Part shown: piece after piece, positions 32,001 to 38,170 of the stretch
How positions within the stretch are numbered: the stretch's first letter is position 1
Layout of the letters: the number at the start of each line of letters is the position of its first letter
From: Siphonodentalium dalli
Lineage: Eukaryota > Mollusca > Scaphopoda > Gadilida > Siphonodentaliidae
DNA: 64,000 nt
Assembly: GCA_032622095.1 (NCBI GenBank)
Contig: CP136067.1
Location: 43,255,549-43,319,548, forward strand
Direction: 5' to 3'
The notes under the pieces: generated by a model
The model's database searches: none
Told to the model about the DNA's origin: nothing
What the model saw: only the letters and a program-made list of their open reading frames with translations
Translations under genes and position numbers: made by a program

Positions 32001-34905
32001 GAAGGGAAGCGATATGCGCATCTGCTTCCAAGGGGATATACACGTCACTGATCTTGAGGCATCCCAGATCATAATATAGTCTGACCCCCCGAGAGGTCAA
32101 CCAATCCCTCCCCAAGATCATATTCCGGGTCATATCATTCGCCACATAAAATTTATGGGTTAATTTTAGTTTCGCCATTCTGAAGGTCAGTTCCACGCTA
32201 CCAAGTACGCCCAGTGACTTCCCATTCACGGAGCTAAGGTTGATGTGTTCCCTAGTTAGTTTCGGTCGGAACTGTAATGCGTCATAGACGCGTTTGTGAA
32301 TCAATGATACTTCCGCTCCACTATCCACTAATGAGCGATATTTATTTTTACCTATTCTAACTAAACAGGAGCTGGGGTTCCCTACAATATTTATGTTATA
32401 TTTCCTCCCATTTGTGGCCTCAATGAGAGGATTCCTTAGTTTTTTGCATATGTGGGCGGGGTCATCATTCGTGGCGGTTCGTTTAATGTCGGATATCTCC
32501 GGCTGTGTCGCGGTGTATCATGGGATATGTCACGTGATCGGTTCGGCTGATCTCGGCGGATTCCCCTAGGTGGCGTTACCGGCGCGTTCCATTGATTTTG
32601 CTTCGAAGCTCCGGATTTGGAGGGGCAATTTCTAGCTAAGTGGTTACCTTCGCAAACCCAGCAAGATACGTGCCTCCGGTTTTCGGTCTTAAAGGGGCAG
32701 TCGCGAGCGAAATGATCACCTTGACACGTCCAACATTCGACCGTTCGTGGTTTAACCACCGCATCGACATGCACCTGTCTCGGGCGTGATCTGTGTTCTC
32801 GGGTCGTGTGATTATCGCTTGCGCACACATCGCAGGTTGTTCTCGCGCGTTTGTTTCTGAAACTATCGATTTCCATTGCTTCCGGTTCGTTTTCGTTGTA
32901 ATTTTCGCGGCCCGTTCGTAGGTTGAATACCCGTCGGATCCCCATTTCCCGCATGGCGATGTCGGCTGCCAATTTCAGTGTCTTCGGCGCATCCCTGATC
33001 AACTTCATTTTCAAACTGTCGCTTCTTAAAGCGTCAATATAAAACCCTACGAGTTGGCCTTCAACCGCGTTGATCCCGCCGATTTGCTCTCGGTATGCCA
33101 CCGTCGCGATCTCCAAAATTCGTTCGGCAAGCACATGTAAATTTTCGTTTTGTTTTTGCTTGATTTTTCTTAGCATTGAAAAGGCGAATTGAATGTCATT
33201 TATCTCGGCAAATCGACTAGATAATTCAGTTTTTGTGTCTTGCCACGTGGCGTTAGCATTCGTGGCCAAATATCTTTGTAAAAAATCTGATACGGGGCCC
33301 GTCGCGCTCTGGAATGCCATATAGGGCTTCTTTGCTTCGTTAGCGCCGGTTAGGATCGCGCATTTTTCTATCGACTTGACCCACCCGTGGTATTTCGTGG
33401 GGTCCCCGTCAAATGACGTCACTACCTGTGTCACCGTAGTCATGGCCATTGCAGCAATTTGGGAATTGATAGACTCTGTCAATGGGGCGAGAACACCAAT
33501 TGATTGTTGGGTAGCCATTATGATAATAAACAATTAGACTCACGTTTTGCGAATTTTCCCACACTGTTTCTGTTCACACTGTTCCTCTTCTGGCTTCACG
33601 TTGTGTCTGTGATTAGCGTTCAGATCCTGGCTCGAAGGCACCAGTTAAGAGATATGTGCCAATACGGGTACATATAACTCTTAAGGCTATCAGAACGGTT
33701 TGATTATTTATATATAACAAAGTCAATAATGTTCAATCATCGGCATCTGGGTTTCTCTTCCTGTCGTCTGCTTGGTTTAGAGTCTTCTTCCGTCTTCATA
33801 GGTTGTGTGTGTCTGCTTGTCTTCTACTCGGTTGAGTTCCGGTTGAGTTCGTCTTCCTGTCGTCTGCTCTTCTTCTTCCTCCGTCGGCGCATCAGTGGGG
33901 CGTTGTTAGAAATACAAGAGCATAATGTTTACCTTGTATTTCCGTCCATTGCTCCACTCTGCTCTTCTAAGCGTCCGAGGGTTCGTGATGATCGCTTGTG
34001 TTGGTCAGATAGAAACTGGTTAGAACTGCCTTCTCATGTCGGCTTGTTTCTTCCTAAAATACCCAGTGTCTGCTAATGACGGCCATGTGTATTTTCACGG
34101 CGCGTCGGTTCATCGTACTTAGGGTAATTGAGTTATCGTCATCTCCCCATGGGTCCTATTAACTCTCCTGGTTTCAGTAGCTTTCTAGGCGATACATCTG
34201 GTCTTGCTAATCCTCAAGACCGTGTTCTGTTTCTCCACAAATCATTCGCCTATGTATGTGTCGGGGAAGATTATTGCATGGACGCTCGCTAATTCGATTT
34301 GGTGCTCAGTACTTTGTGATCTAGATGTGGTCAACAGCGACGCTGATATGTGTGGTAATCGAGCGCCCCTCTGACAGAGATTTCCTATCTTCTTCCCGGG
34401 TTGAAAGTTATGTCCCTGTGGTTGTCTTGGCACACCTTCCGGACACACCTGACGCGAACGGCGCGACTTTTGCCATATTTAAAACACACCATTAGATTCC
34501 TCATATTATGGGGATGATTATATATAAGTTTCGTGGCAATCGCCGACATTTTTTTTTCTGCCCCTCCCCCTTTTCTGCCCCTGACAACAACGGCGTCACT
34601 TTAGAAAATTTTAACACCGACCATTATCTTTCTCGTAAAAAGTTACTCCTATTAGACCGCTTTGGCATCATCTTGATGGTCCCCTGTGAATTTCTATAGA
34701 ACACAGACAGACAGACAGACAGACATTCGCAAATATAGATATAGATAAGAGGCAACACTATCTATGTCATGATTTACAAGTATATAAATTAGTGTTTGCA
34801 ATTCCACAGTTACCCGACGCAGCGCTTATGGAATGTACCAATTACACAGATATGACTGGAAAAGATTTTCTAAATCCGTCAATAGACAAGACGGTCAAGA
34901 CATAA
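8019..34905 (+). CDS. Phytanoyl-CoA dioxygenase (PhyH) family protein, eight-exon gene model
   Basis: The product is a predicted Fe(II)/2-oxoglutarate-dependent dioxygenase of the PhyH family. The substrate cannot be told from sequence. Coding exons are 8019-8080, 13305-13386, 14007-14117, 14612-14703, 20183-20273, 21470-21599, 23423-23574 and 34810-34905. All introns are GT-AG, and the phases are compatible throughout, giving 271 residues, a usual length for the family. Residues 6-22 match the N-terminal helix ending GYILIRG. His112 and Asp114 (WHQDYG) and His201 (CNLLHTS) are the expected metal ligands. Arg211/Arg212 fits the 2-oxoglutarate-binding arginine. The catalytic set is complete, so it looks functional. 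Exon 7 is flanked by arrays of its own splice sites, and exon 8 is present twice because of a tandem duplication. There is no obvious signal peptide. A 5' non-coding exon is implied because an acceptor precedes exon 1. Confidence 0.88.
8209..8283. mobile_element. hAT-like MITE, 75 bp
   Basis: The element begins CACA and ends TGTG. Its 19-bp inverted ends (CCCCAGAACAAA core) have three mismatches. It is flanked by a perfect 8-bp direct repeat, TTGACAAC (8201-8208 and 8284-8291). An 8-bp target duplication with CA...TG ends fits the hAT superfamily. Confidence 0.75.
10603..13184. repeat. Large palindrome in intron 1 (arms ~1.03 kb, spacer ~0.5 kb)
   Basis: 10603-11643 and 12145-13184 are inverted copies, similar along their whole length with scattered substitutions and small indels. 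Example: GGAACCAAAATT near 11200 faces its complement near 12580. Both arms contain repeated AAGATGGCC/GGCCATTTTGG phrases. Open frames of 143 aa (left arm, +) and 96 aa (right arm, -) are the same sequence read from the two arms. I do not regard them as genes. A foldback transposon or an old inverted duplication are both possible. Confidence 0.85.
13305..13386 (+). CDS. PhyH exon 2
   Basis: Acceptor CTTTTTCAG is followed by the last base of the split Arg21 codon, then residues 22-48 ([11 protein letters not shown]... to SFT). Donor GTACGT is at 13387 (phase 0). Both ends are strong consensus sites. Confidence 0.87.
14007..14117 (+). CDS. PhyH exon 3
   Basis: This 111-base, phase-0 exon lies between acceptor GATTACAG and donor GTAAGG and encodes residues 49-85. 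It contains [18 protein letters not shown], a segment typical of this PhyH subfamily. Confidence 0.9.
14324..14537. repeat. 21-bp minisatellite in intron 3
   Basis: About ten copies of a 21-bp unit with core CCCATCAGATTTATCGGCG lie wholly inside intron 3 (14118-14611). The period is a multiple of three, so both strands stay open; the minus strand reads DKSDGDA-like repeats. It lies between two solid exons, so it is intronic, not coding. Confidence 0.85.
14612..14703 (+). CDS. PhyH exon 4 (HxD iron motif)
   Basis: Acceptor TTTTTTCAG precedes the exon and donor GTAAAA follows at 14704. It encodes residues 86-115 plus two bases of Gly116. It includes [15 protein letters not shown] and HVWHQDYG. 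His112 and Asp114 are the HxD pair that binds iron in this enzyme family. Confidence 0.92.
15768..16246. mobile_element. Three tandem Tc1/mariner-like hairpin MITEs
   Basis: Units 15768-15900, 15943-16071 and 16114-16246 each start TACAGTAATNCCC and end CATTACTGTA, with long inverted arms (AATTGACCACTTAACCACA). TA at both borders and CAGT ends fit a Tc1/mariner MITE. The units are separated by the same ~42-bp flank containing TTAAACCTCA, so one MITE plus flank was tandemly duplicated, not three insertions. Confidence 0.75.
17781..18225. repeat. Dispersed ~220-240 bp repeat, two tandem copies
   Basis: Two consecutive copies share blocks such as CCAATGGGTTA, CAGCCTGTCCTGACTCTATC and ACACCGGTGGCGTTAAC. 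Two further tandem pairs lie in the duplicated segment at 36300-36755 and 43710-44165, so the family is dispersed and usually paired. It has no coding capacity. Confidence 0.7.
18481..19527. repeat. Fragments of the GGTACTCAATC-ended element
   Basis: 18481-18685 carries the block CATCAAAGCTCAGAGTGATCAG and ends in GAATCGGATTGAGCACC. 19135-19527 starts GGTACTCAATCCGATTC and runs to the CCCCCGAAGCCAAGGAAATAG phrase. Both match parts of the element at 1368-2694 in different orientations. A third piece (about 20400-20664, ending GATCGGATTGAGTAAC) lies in intron 5. Confidence 0.6.
19731..20162 (+). mobile_element. tRNA-derived SINE
   Basis: The head is tRNA-like: GTGGTCCAGTGGTTAGCGCG resembles an A box, and GCGAGTTCGCGGC (around 19789-19801) a B box. 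The tail has the GCGCTTT...GGAAAGGCGCTTTACAAATG phrase and ends in (ATT)n near 20160, as in many animal SINEs. The anticodon arm is not credible as a working tRNA. It lies in intron 4 in the sense orientation. Confidence 0.8.
20183..20273 (+). CDS. PhyH exon 5
   Basis: Acceptor ATTACAG precedes the last base of Gly116, then residues 117-146 ([13 protein letters not shown]... to NGCLQ). Donor GTGAGA is at 20274. The segment is highly typical of the family's double-stranded beta-helix core. Confidence 0.92.
20274..21469 (+). other. Intron 5
   Basis: It contains an end fragment of the GGTACTCAATC-type element (about 20400-20664) and a small hairpin at 21074-21134 (GGGAATAACTCT facing AGAGTTATTCCC). 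Nothing else is recognised. Confidence 0.65.
21470..21599 (+). CDS. PhyH exon 6
   Basis: Acceptor GCTTCCAG precedes [13 protein letters not shown]..., residues 147-189, and one base of Gly190. Donor GTGATT is at 21600. It includes [11 protein letters not shown], a conserved stretch in this subfamily, and ends EMDPG just before the distal iron-ligand region. Confidence 0.92.
21600..22708 (+). other. Intron 6, 5' part
   Basis: AT-rich intron sequence with no recognisable repeat or gene before the acceptor array begins at about 22709. Confidence 0.6.
22709..23444 (+). repeat. Splice-acceptor array: eight 92-bp units
   Basis: Eight units with exact 92-bp spacing each end in ACTTACAG (TATAG in the first) followed by the first 22 bases of exon 7 (GTGATTGCTTGTTCTTCCAC plus TG). 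Acceptor-plus-one positions are 22779, 22871, 22963, 23055, 23147, 23239, 23331 and 23423. Only the last continues into the full exon. In the other seven the copied exon bases run into ATTATG, giving TGA in the exon's reading frame after seven codons. A few substitutions separate the units, so the array is young or homogenised. Confidence 0.95.
23423..23574 (+). CDS. PhyH exon 7 (distal His), flanked by arrays of its own edges
   Basis: The exon completes Gly190 and encodes residues 191-240: [14 protein letters not shown] (His201, distal iron ligand), then [11 protein letters not shown], with Arg211/212 the likely co-substrate binder, then [11 protein letters not shown]. The nearest acceptor ends at 23422 and the nearest donor is GTATGT at 23575. 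The frame is phase 0 at the end and fits exon 8. Seven decoy acceptors lie upstream and thirty further donors downstream. Confidence 0.93.
23541..24794 (+). repeat. Splice-donor array: 31 copies of a 40-bp unit
   Basis: The unit is the last 34 bases of exon 7 (TCACCACCATCCGAAATATA ... CAAAG) plus the first six of the intron (GTATGT). I count 31 occurrences of AAAGGT; 30 have GTAT and one has GTGT. Some units are 42 bp (GTATAT). A block near 24260-24460 recurs near 24540-24700, so there is higher-order structure. All three forward frames are open across about 1.2 kb because 40 is not a multiple of three and the unit lacks stops. Long open frames here follow from the repeat. Confidence 0.95.
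24795..24935 (+). other. Possible membrane-tail reading frame after the donor array
   Basis: One of the three frames leaving the array continues to TAA at 24930-24932. It encodes a hydrophobic stretch ([20 protein letters not shown]) followed by a basic end ([10 protein letters not shown]). This resembles a membrane anchor. It is not the frame of exon 7, whose direct read-through stops at 24819 (SGLDNL). It would need use of a donor or read-through in another frame, or an acceptor at CCACCAG (about 24800). It may be chance. Confidence 0.25.
25010..25345. repeat. Dispersed-repeat tail with CAGACAGA run
   Basis: CACCAAATTTGGTTAAATTGG followed by a CAGACAGACAAA run and (TA)n looks like the 3' tail of a non-LTR or SINE-type dispersed element. 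The phrase CTAGCAGGGTTACCCGGCGT at about 25322 follows a second (TA)n run. The family is not named with confidence. The same stretch is in copy B at 38245-38580. Confidence 0.45.
25346..26166 (+). other. Unrecognised single-copy part of the duplicated unit
   Basis: A forward open frame at 25688-26011 (107 codons, starting at GTG) is repeated in copy B at 38923-39246. It has no ATG start or motif I recognise and no clear splice context. I leave it as a note, not a gene. Confidence 0.3.
26167..28056. repeat. Direct duplication of ~947 bp inside the unit
   Basis: 26167-27113 and 27114-28056 are adjacent direct copies, both starting TCTATGTATCTCTTTTTGCT, diverged by scattered substitutions. Both contain a CAGACAGA run. 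The same pair is present in copy B (39402-41291). It is older than the segmental duplication, because its two halves differ far more than copies A and B do. Confidence 0.85.
28057..28600. repeat. Diverged ~115-bp tandem repeats
   Basis: Recurring blocks are CTCGAATGRNNCCAC, TTTAAACCACACNRT, ATATCATGGNGATG, GGTGGAAATCGGCG and TTTTGGTGCCCC, spaced about 115-125 bp apart with variation. The same blocks lie within the 947-bp duplication and after the LTR element (34440-34690), so the LTR element inserted into this array. No coding capacity. Confidence 0.65.
28608..29387 (-). repeat. 3' LTR
   Basis: 780 bp, apparently identical to 33655-34434. In minus orientation it starts TGTGCCAAGACAACC and ends CGTATTGGCACA. 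A TATA-like stretch (TTATATATAAATAATC) lies near 28656-28671, about 50-60 bp from the LTR's 3' end. The 115-codon forward open frame inside it is antisense and not considered coding. Confidence 0.93.
29388..29404 (-). other. Candidate polypurine tract
   Basis: Directly before the 3' LTR on the minus strand is AAAAAGTGAAGGAGTAA. It is purine-rich and correctly placed for plus-strand priming. It is short and imperfect. Confidence 0.5.
29601..29729 (-). CDS. Possible acidic 3' exon inside the LTR element
   Basis: After an acceptor-like TATTACAG, a minus-strand frame of 42 codons runs to TAG at 29601-29603. It includes [19 protein letters not shown] and ends in an acidic DDDENDD-type tail. TGA blocks the frame upstream of the acceptor, so it would need splicing. 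An overlapping forward frame (29617-29775, 52 codons) is its antisense. It may be the end of a lost third gene. Low confidence. Confidence 0.25.
   Translation of the reverse strand, partial: ADHGGGTRVDQLSEPTPYSDIEDENTSTSDDDENDDAMKFQS
30192..30482 (-). CDS. Small membrane-segment ORF in the env position
   Basis: 96 codons on the minus strand between the pol-like frame and the 3' LTR. It starts at ATG directly after an in-frame TGA. Residues about 8-27 are hydrophobic ([16 protein letters not shown]), followed by a charged tail. The position and layout (one membrane helix, then a cytoplasmic-like tail) resemble the end of an envelope-type third gene. There is no detectable homology by eye, and it may be a remnant or chance. 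Confidence 0.35.
   Translation of the reverse strand: MVEMAMVVFCPSNVVTVVIFIILTHRFWWKFVKHQLPRLAIMYSKQLDQRPEDILNAVFKEPIDEAMETDAPKPSALFRDNTQERLHGYPIIAVRG
30483..30876 (-). other. Non-coding gap in the LTR element
   Basis: The stretch between the pol-like frame and the small membrane ORF is GC-richer than the surrounding host DNA and has no frame I can support. Confidence 0.4.
30877..32439 (-). CDS. Protease fused to integrase C-terminus (deleted pol)
   Basis: The frame is open from the gag frameshift site (32439) to 30877, about 520 codons, and has no ATG of its own at the start. An aspartic-protease motif ([10 protein letters not shown]) is at about 32331-32302, and the flap-side ILGRDWL about 70 codons later. 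A typical linker ([18 protein letters not shown]) ends near 31735. Directly after it come [14 protein letters not shown] and VYVKNH...[13 protein letters not shown]...[12 protein letters not shown], which is the region after the integrase core plus its C-terminal SH3-like module. Reverse transcriptase, RNase H and the DDE core are missing, yet the frame is intact. The tail is acidic and Ser/Arg-rich. Confidence 0.85.
   Translation of the reverse strand, partial: LRNPLIEATNGRKYNINIVGNPSSCLVRIGKNKYRSLVDSGAEVSLIHKRVYDALQFRPKLTREHINLSSVNGKSLGVLGSVELTFRMAKLKLTHKFYVANDMTRNMILGRDWLTSRGVRLYYDLGCLKISDVYIPLEADAHIASLLRLTSKVSLKPRTSTLCMGKSKNLASLHKSTLIEVAQIKKGYLASKPGLEVRNSISELGKRHQVPLLLVNNTNKTVYLRRGSVVGKSVTYGRRRNRAGKGYCQITLQQQPKSFMMVHKHVKQAKRQQAAKVNKKATDTKFEIGEAVYVKNHLRESKLESKWKLYFRITKQITPVTFEVRNQLTGKVTQSHAEHMRKANLEWEIPKTDNNKRAQTYVVPPEDEDSDVPAPNPVGGSSGDETEPLPDDVIARYRRQCSDSDDEDVPLSELKMRLQRRKTQLARSEPLQNPDSSMDERPEPSAKARRAPAPRRHGRKVTKMFTSDDSSEDELMEVAAIEQNPREAPRKCKQLMNGALSDIRTKQSFKNLLYSMAAVM
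32436..33518 (-). CDS. Gag with two zinc knuckles
   Basis: 360 codons. I start at the ATG at 33518 (A at -3, G at +4), not at the upstream TTG. It is the structural capsid/nucleocapsid protein of the LTR element. Near the C-terminus are two zinc knuckles of CX2CX3HX4C form ([13 protein letters not shown] and [13 protein letters not shown]), one residue shorter between the second Cys and His than the usual retroviral CX2CX4HX4C. A basic RSR-rich tail follows. The frame ends at TAA 32438-32436, straight after the slippery site. It looks intact, consistent with recent activity. Confidence 0.88.
   Translation of the reverse strand: MATQQSIGVLAPLTESINSQIAAMAMTTVTQVVTSFDGDPTKYHGWVKSIEKCAILTGANEAKKPYMAFQSATGPVSDFLQRYLATNANATWQDTKTELSSRFAEINDIQFAFSMLRKIKQKQNENLHVLAERILEIATVAYREQIGGINAVEGQLVGFYIDALRSDSLKMKLIRDAPKTLKLAADIAMREMGIRRVFNLRTGRENYNENEPEAMEIDSFRNKRARTTCDVCASDNHTTREHRSRPRQVHVDAVVKPRTVECWTCQGDHFARDCPFKTENRRHVSCWVCEGNHLARNCPSKSGASKQNQWNAPVTPPRGIRRDQPNRSRDISHDTPRHSRRYPTLNEPPRMMTPPTYAKN
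32439..32445 (-). promoter_or_regulatory. -1 ribosomal frameshift site (A AAA AAC)
   Basis: On the minus strand the last gag codons are GCA AAA AAC TAA. The A AAA AAC heptamer is in the correct X XXY YYZ register. The -1 frame downstream is open through the whole protease frame. This is the classic retroelement gag-pol arrangement. A downstream stimulatory structure was not evaluated. Confidence 0.85.
33621..33643 (-). other. Candidate primer binding site
   Basis: Eleven bases inside the 5' LTR on the minus strand the sequence begins TGGTGCCTTCGAGCCAGGAT. It starts TGG as expected for pairing with the CCA end of a tRNA and contains TTCGAGCC, complementary to a T-loop region. The tRNA is not identified. 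Confidence 0.6.
33655..34434 (-). repeat. 5' LTR
   Basis: 780 bp, apparently identical to 28608-29387. In minus orientation it precedes the primer site and gag. The TATA-like stretch near 33703-33718 would be the promoter for the element, reading toward lower coordinates, antisense to the host gene. Confidence 0.93.
34810..34905 (+). CDS. PhyH terminal exon 8, copy A
   Basis: Acceptor GCAATTCCACAG ends at 34809. The exon encodes residues 241-271, [20 protein letters not shown]... to KTVKT, and TAA at 34903-34905. LPDAA matches the VPDSA-type segment that follows the HHHPxYTPxxK motif in this subfamily, so the join from exon 7 is well supported. A possible poly(A) signal AATAAA is at 35568-35573. 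Intron 7 would be 11.2 kb. Confidence 0.85.
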   Translation, partial: LPDAALMECTNYTDMTGKDFLNPSIDKTVKT

Positions 34906-35035
34906 CGTGATTTTACAAAAATAGACAATGGAAAGCCACCAAGATGCGGATGAAAGAATACGTAGACGGAAACAACACACATCTTAACCAGTTCATGACT
35001 GGAGCTGCGCTGGTGCAGCGTTAATGCTCCTGTCT

Positions 35036-35225
35036 TATATATGCGAATAGGGAGCCTAGCGTATATAAGAGAATACACTGCATGGCTAACAGTGTCATGG
35101 TAAATGGTGTTAGGCCAATGTATTTTCTTATATATGCAGACTCCCCATGTAGTCCTGATTCAGTTCAATTCTTTCTTCTTGTAACCTATATTTATATTAT
35201 GTATATAAGAGAATGTATTGGCACA
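35036..35225. repeat. Degenerate copies of the TATATATGCGA palindrome
   Basis: 35036-35075 (TCTTATATATGCGA facing TATATAAGAGA) and 35113-35223 (GGCCAATGTATTTTCTTATA facing TATAAGAGAATGTATTGGC) are decayed relatives of the palindromes inside the two piggyBac-like MITEs, without the TTAA-bounded ends. They are in the 3' flank of exon 8 and duplicated in copy B. Confidence 0.65.
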
Positions 35226-35515
35226 TGTCACTTCAGTAAAGTCTCAGTATAAACATCTGGTTTATTTACCTGACTGTATAGCTTTATAACACACTCAGCT
35301 TTGAATAATCAAGCAATCCTGATTTGCTGGATGAATGTATAGACCATGCATCTGAGAGCTCGATCCCCACCATGCCGCAGCTAGTGTCGGGATAACTTCA
35401 TAAGAAAGGACAGATTCATAACAAGAAAACCATAGTCAGAAATGGTGACGCCACCAATATCATATTATTAGCCATAAATATAAATTATAATATAATTATA
35501 ATATAAAATATTATT

Positions 35516-35549
35516 CATTAGTTAGCGCTAATATAGGCGCTAACTAATG
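35516..35549. repeat. Perfect hairpin in the 3' flank of exon 8
   Basis: CATTAGTTAGCGC and GCGCTAACTAATG are perfect inverted copies around an 8-base loop. It lies about 20 bases before the candidate poly(A) signal. Repeated at 42926-42959 in copy B. Confidence 0.7.
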
Positions 35550-35599
35550 ACTTGTTAAATAACATCTAATAAATATTCATCTTATTCACAACATTAAGG

Positions 35600-36086
35600 A
35601 GTCCTTCTGGCACATATATAATTGATAGAACAGACCTCTATTATGATGATCGTGTCGTTATTTGTTTAAGATACGTATCAATTGACATATACGCACCCGT
35701 TCCCTCATTAAAATCTATATATATCGCCCATTTTAGGGGACATCCGCGAATTCGGGGACTTCCGCAAAGTGAGCTCCACAAATCGGGACCTACTGCAAAT
35801 CGTCGCACCCAATGCAATTTGTAAACAAATACGATTGACATGCGTTTTAACGAGGTGAGCTTTAATTAAACGAAAGAAGCATTCTACATAAACTATTTGT
35901 CATGGACTCAGCCAGTGTGCCATATATATGTGTCAACTAAGGTCGCTTTGCGTGGTAAAAGTGAAAAGTTAAAGTGGAAAATCCTATTGAAAATGAAAGT
36001 AGCCTACACTTTTGGGATTTCTGCGGCAGATTGCAGTGAATCTATACTATTGGAAGTGAATGTACAATTCCTGGAATTCTATCAGA
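35600..36086. other. Unrecognised part of the duplicated unit
   Basis: No gene, repeat family or RNA is recognised. Short frames present here recur in copy B only because the unit is duplicated. Confidence 0.4.
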
Positions 36087-36164
36087 TATCGCGACTCTGC
36101 TCGTTTTCGTGATCATAGGTTATATAGGGCCTATATGACCACGAAAACGAGTCGAGTCGCGATA
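36087..36164. repeat. 78-bp imperfect palindrome
   Basis: TATCGCGACTC and CTCGTTTTCGTG on the left face CACGAAAACGAG and GAGTCGCGATA on the right, around a TATAGGGCCTATA centre. It may be a minimal MITE. Copy B carries it at 43497-43574. Confidence 0.7.
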
Positions 36165-36299
36165 CATCAATCGGTACAAACACATTGTGTATACGATACA
36201 ATTTTGATGACCAGAAAATAAAAGATGGCGGTTAATCCAAGTCTCCAACAGAACAGACATGCGCGCTCCAATTAAAATTACCCATAATTCAGTTCACTA

Positions 36300-36755
36300 C
36301 ACCAGGGGCTCCCAATGGGTTATACAATATTTTCAGGCTATCAGATTATTTATATTTTCAACAACATATTATTACACCGGTGACTTTAAGTTTACAATTT
36401 CAGCCTGTCCTGACTCTATCGATACGATTTATCATATTTTCAAAAACATATTATACACCGGTGGCGTTAACTTTACAATTTCGGCATCTACGTGATTCTA
36501 TCGGTACGATTGAGTAAGGTACAAAACAAATCTCCAAGAATACACCAGGGGCTCCCAATGGGTTATATATTATTTTCAGGCTATCAGATTATTTATATTT
36601 TCAACAACATATTATTACACCGGTGACTTTAAGTTTACAATTTCAGCCTGTCCTGACTCTATCGATACGATTTATCATATTTTCAAAAACATATTATACA
36701 CCGGTGGCGTTAACTTTACAATTTCAGCATATACATGATTCTATCGGTACGATTG
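36300..36755. repeat. Dispersed ~240 bp repeat, two tandem copies
   Basis: The same family as 17781-18225, again as a tandem pair (copies start near 36300 and 36543 with CCAGGGGCTCCCAATGGGTTA). Present in copy B at 43710-44165. Confidence 0.75.
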
Positions 36756-38170
36756 AGTAAGGTACAAACAAAATCTCCAAGAATACATTCGTCCAGTCCA
36801 CCACACAATATCAAAATCACCGAAACTAGTTACACCACCATGTAACGTAATAAAGTATTAACTGATCCATGTATTGTGTTGTTTGTCAAAGGTAATATCA
36901 TAATCACGCATCGACAACCATGCAAGTCGAGTTAATATAAATTCCATATATTCTCTGATGGTAATGTTGTCTGATATCTTAAAGACTGTGCATCTCTTCC
37001 TCAATGCATTTGATATAGTTTCCGAGGTATATATACACACACGACACAATCGTTTTGACGATTCCCCGACCAATTTCACGATTCATCGACTTGACAACGA
37101 CGGTGCTACGGCAGTTTAACGATTCCGCGACCTTATTATATGATATTTTATGACAAACTTAGATATATATTGGGGTTTTTACTGAATTGGGACGATAAAG
37201 TGGGCTTCTTCTTGTGTTCATTGTATAGCGTAGACTTTTAGGTCCACCAGGTTGACTCACGGAATACATACGGAGATGAGATATACATAAAATGAGTCAC
37301 AATCGGCTCGGTCAAATCGGGACCATCAGATCAAACCGCGAACCGATCGCACAAAGTAATTTAACATCCAACGTAAGCTTTGATAAGCATAAATGTAGGA
37401 TTTGTCAAATTAGTACCTCTGTTGACGCAATATTCGATTAAACTCGACACATAAATGCAGTAACAATGTCAACTATTTGGCAACGCCTTGGTTAGACCAT
37501 GACAACGACGATTGTGCGACTCGTTGAGCGGTAATTTTCATTTGTATACGACGTATCTGACAGCTTAATTATGCATGTCAGCCCACATATGCTGCATCAA
37601 TAATGTTAGGCACCGTGCCTTCGTTGTAATGAATAGATCCTGGATTCAATACAGTACGGTGTATAATGATCCCCACATGTGATGCCATAGAGACCAAGTC
37701 ACATAAGAGATGTCCACATGTCGCTAACCGAGCATTCTGACATTTGAACATGATCAAATGCCCTACTTTATATACCTGAACATCTTCCTTCTTAGTGAAT
37801 CCAGCTATTTTAGTCCTATTCTGATTAGTATATATAGGTAGGCCCTAAATAGAAAGATATCCTCGAAAAGTTATTGACCGTTGAGTTACTTTTATGAAGG
37901 TGTTTGTATGAAAGTATTTGCGAAATTTTTTCGAGAGAGTGGGTGGGTGTGGGTATCTGAAACTGAAAATAATCAGCAACACTTTAAAAAAAATAACAAT
38001 AAAAGTGTTGATACCCGAAAAAGTGCAGTAAAAACGTATACACAAAATAAAATAGTAGAACACTGGGTTGGTGACAAAAAAATAAATAAATAATCAATAC
38101 GCGTCTGGATTTATGACACCCCCCCCCCCTGATTCGGACGCCAATTTGCCGGTATATTATTAACATATAC
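36756..38170. other. Unrecognised end of copy A
   Basis: No convincing gene. A minus-strand open frame at 36858-37079 (73 codons) is duplicated in copy B, but shows no motif. A C homopolymer (about 38119-38128) lies near the copy junction. Confidence 0.4.

Larger units (their letters stand above)
28608..34434 (-). mobile_element. Ty3/Gypsy-type LTR retrotransposon, internally deleted
   Basis: A 5827-bp element on the minus strand. Two 780-bp LTRs (33655-34434 as 5', 28608-29387 as 3') have TGTGCCAA...TTGGCACA ends. A 4-bp target duplication CCTT is at 28604-28607 and 34435-34438. The order gag, protease, integrase C-terminus, LTR suggests Ty3/Gypsy. Reverse transcriptase, RNase H and the integrase catalytic core are absent, so it cannot move alone. 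The LTRs appear identical, so insertion is recent. Copy B of the duplication preserves the empty site (CCTT at 41845-41848). It sits antisense in intron 7 of the PhyH gene. Confidence 0.93.
24936..38170 (+). repeat. Tandem segmental duplication, copy A (contains the LTR element)
   Basis: 24936 onward matches 38171 onward at a constant offset of 13235 up to the LTR element, then at offset 7410 from 34435 to 38166. Without the 5.83 kb insertion the unit is about 7.4 kb. Differences noticed: G26100 versus T39335, G28546 versus A41781, and a C run of 7 versus 13 (28593 versus 41828). The unit includes PhyH exon 8. Its junction with copy B has four extra bases (ATAC, 38167-38170). Confidence 0.95.
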
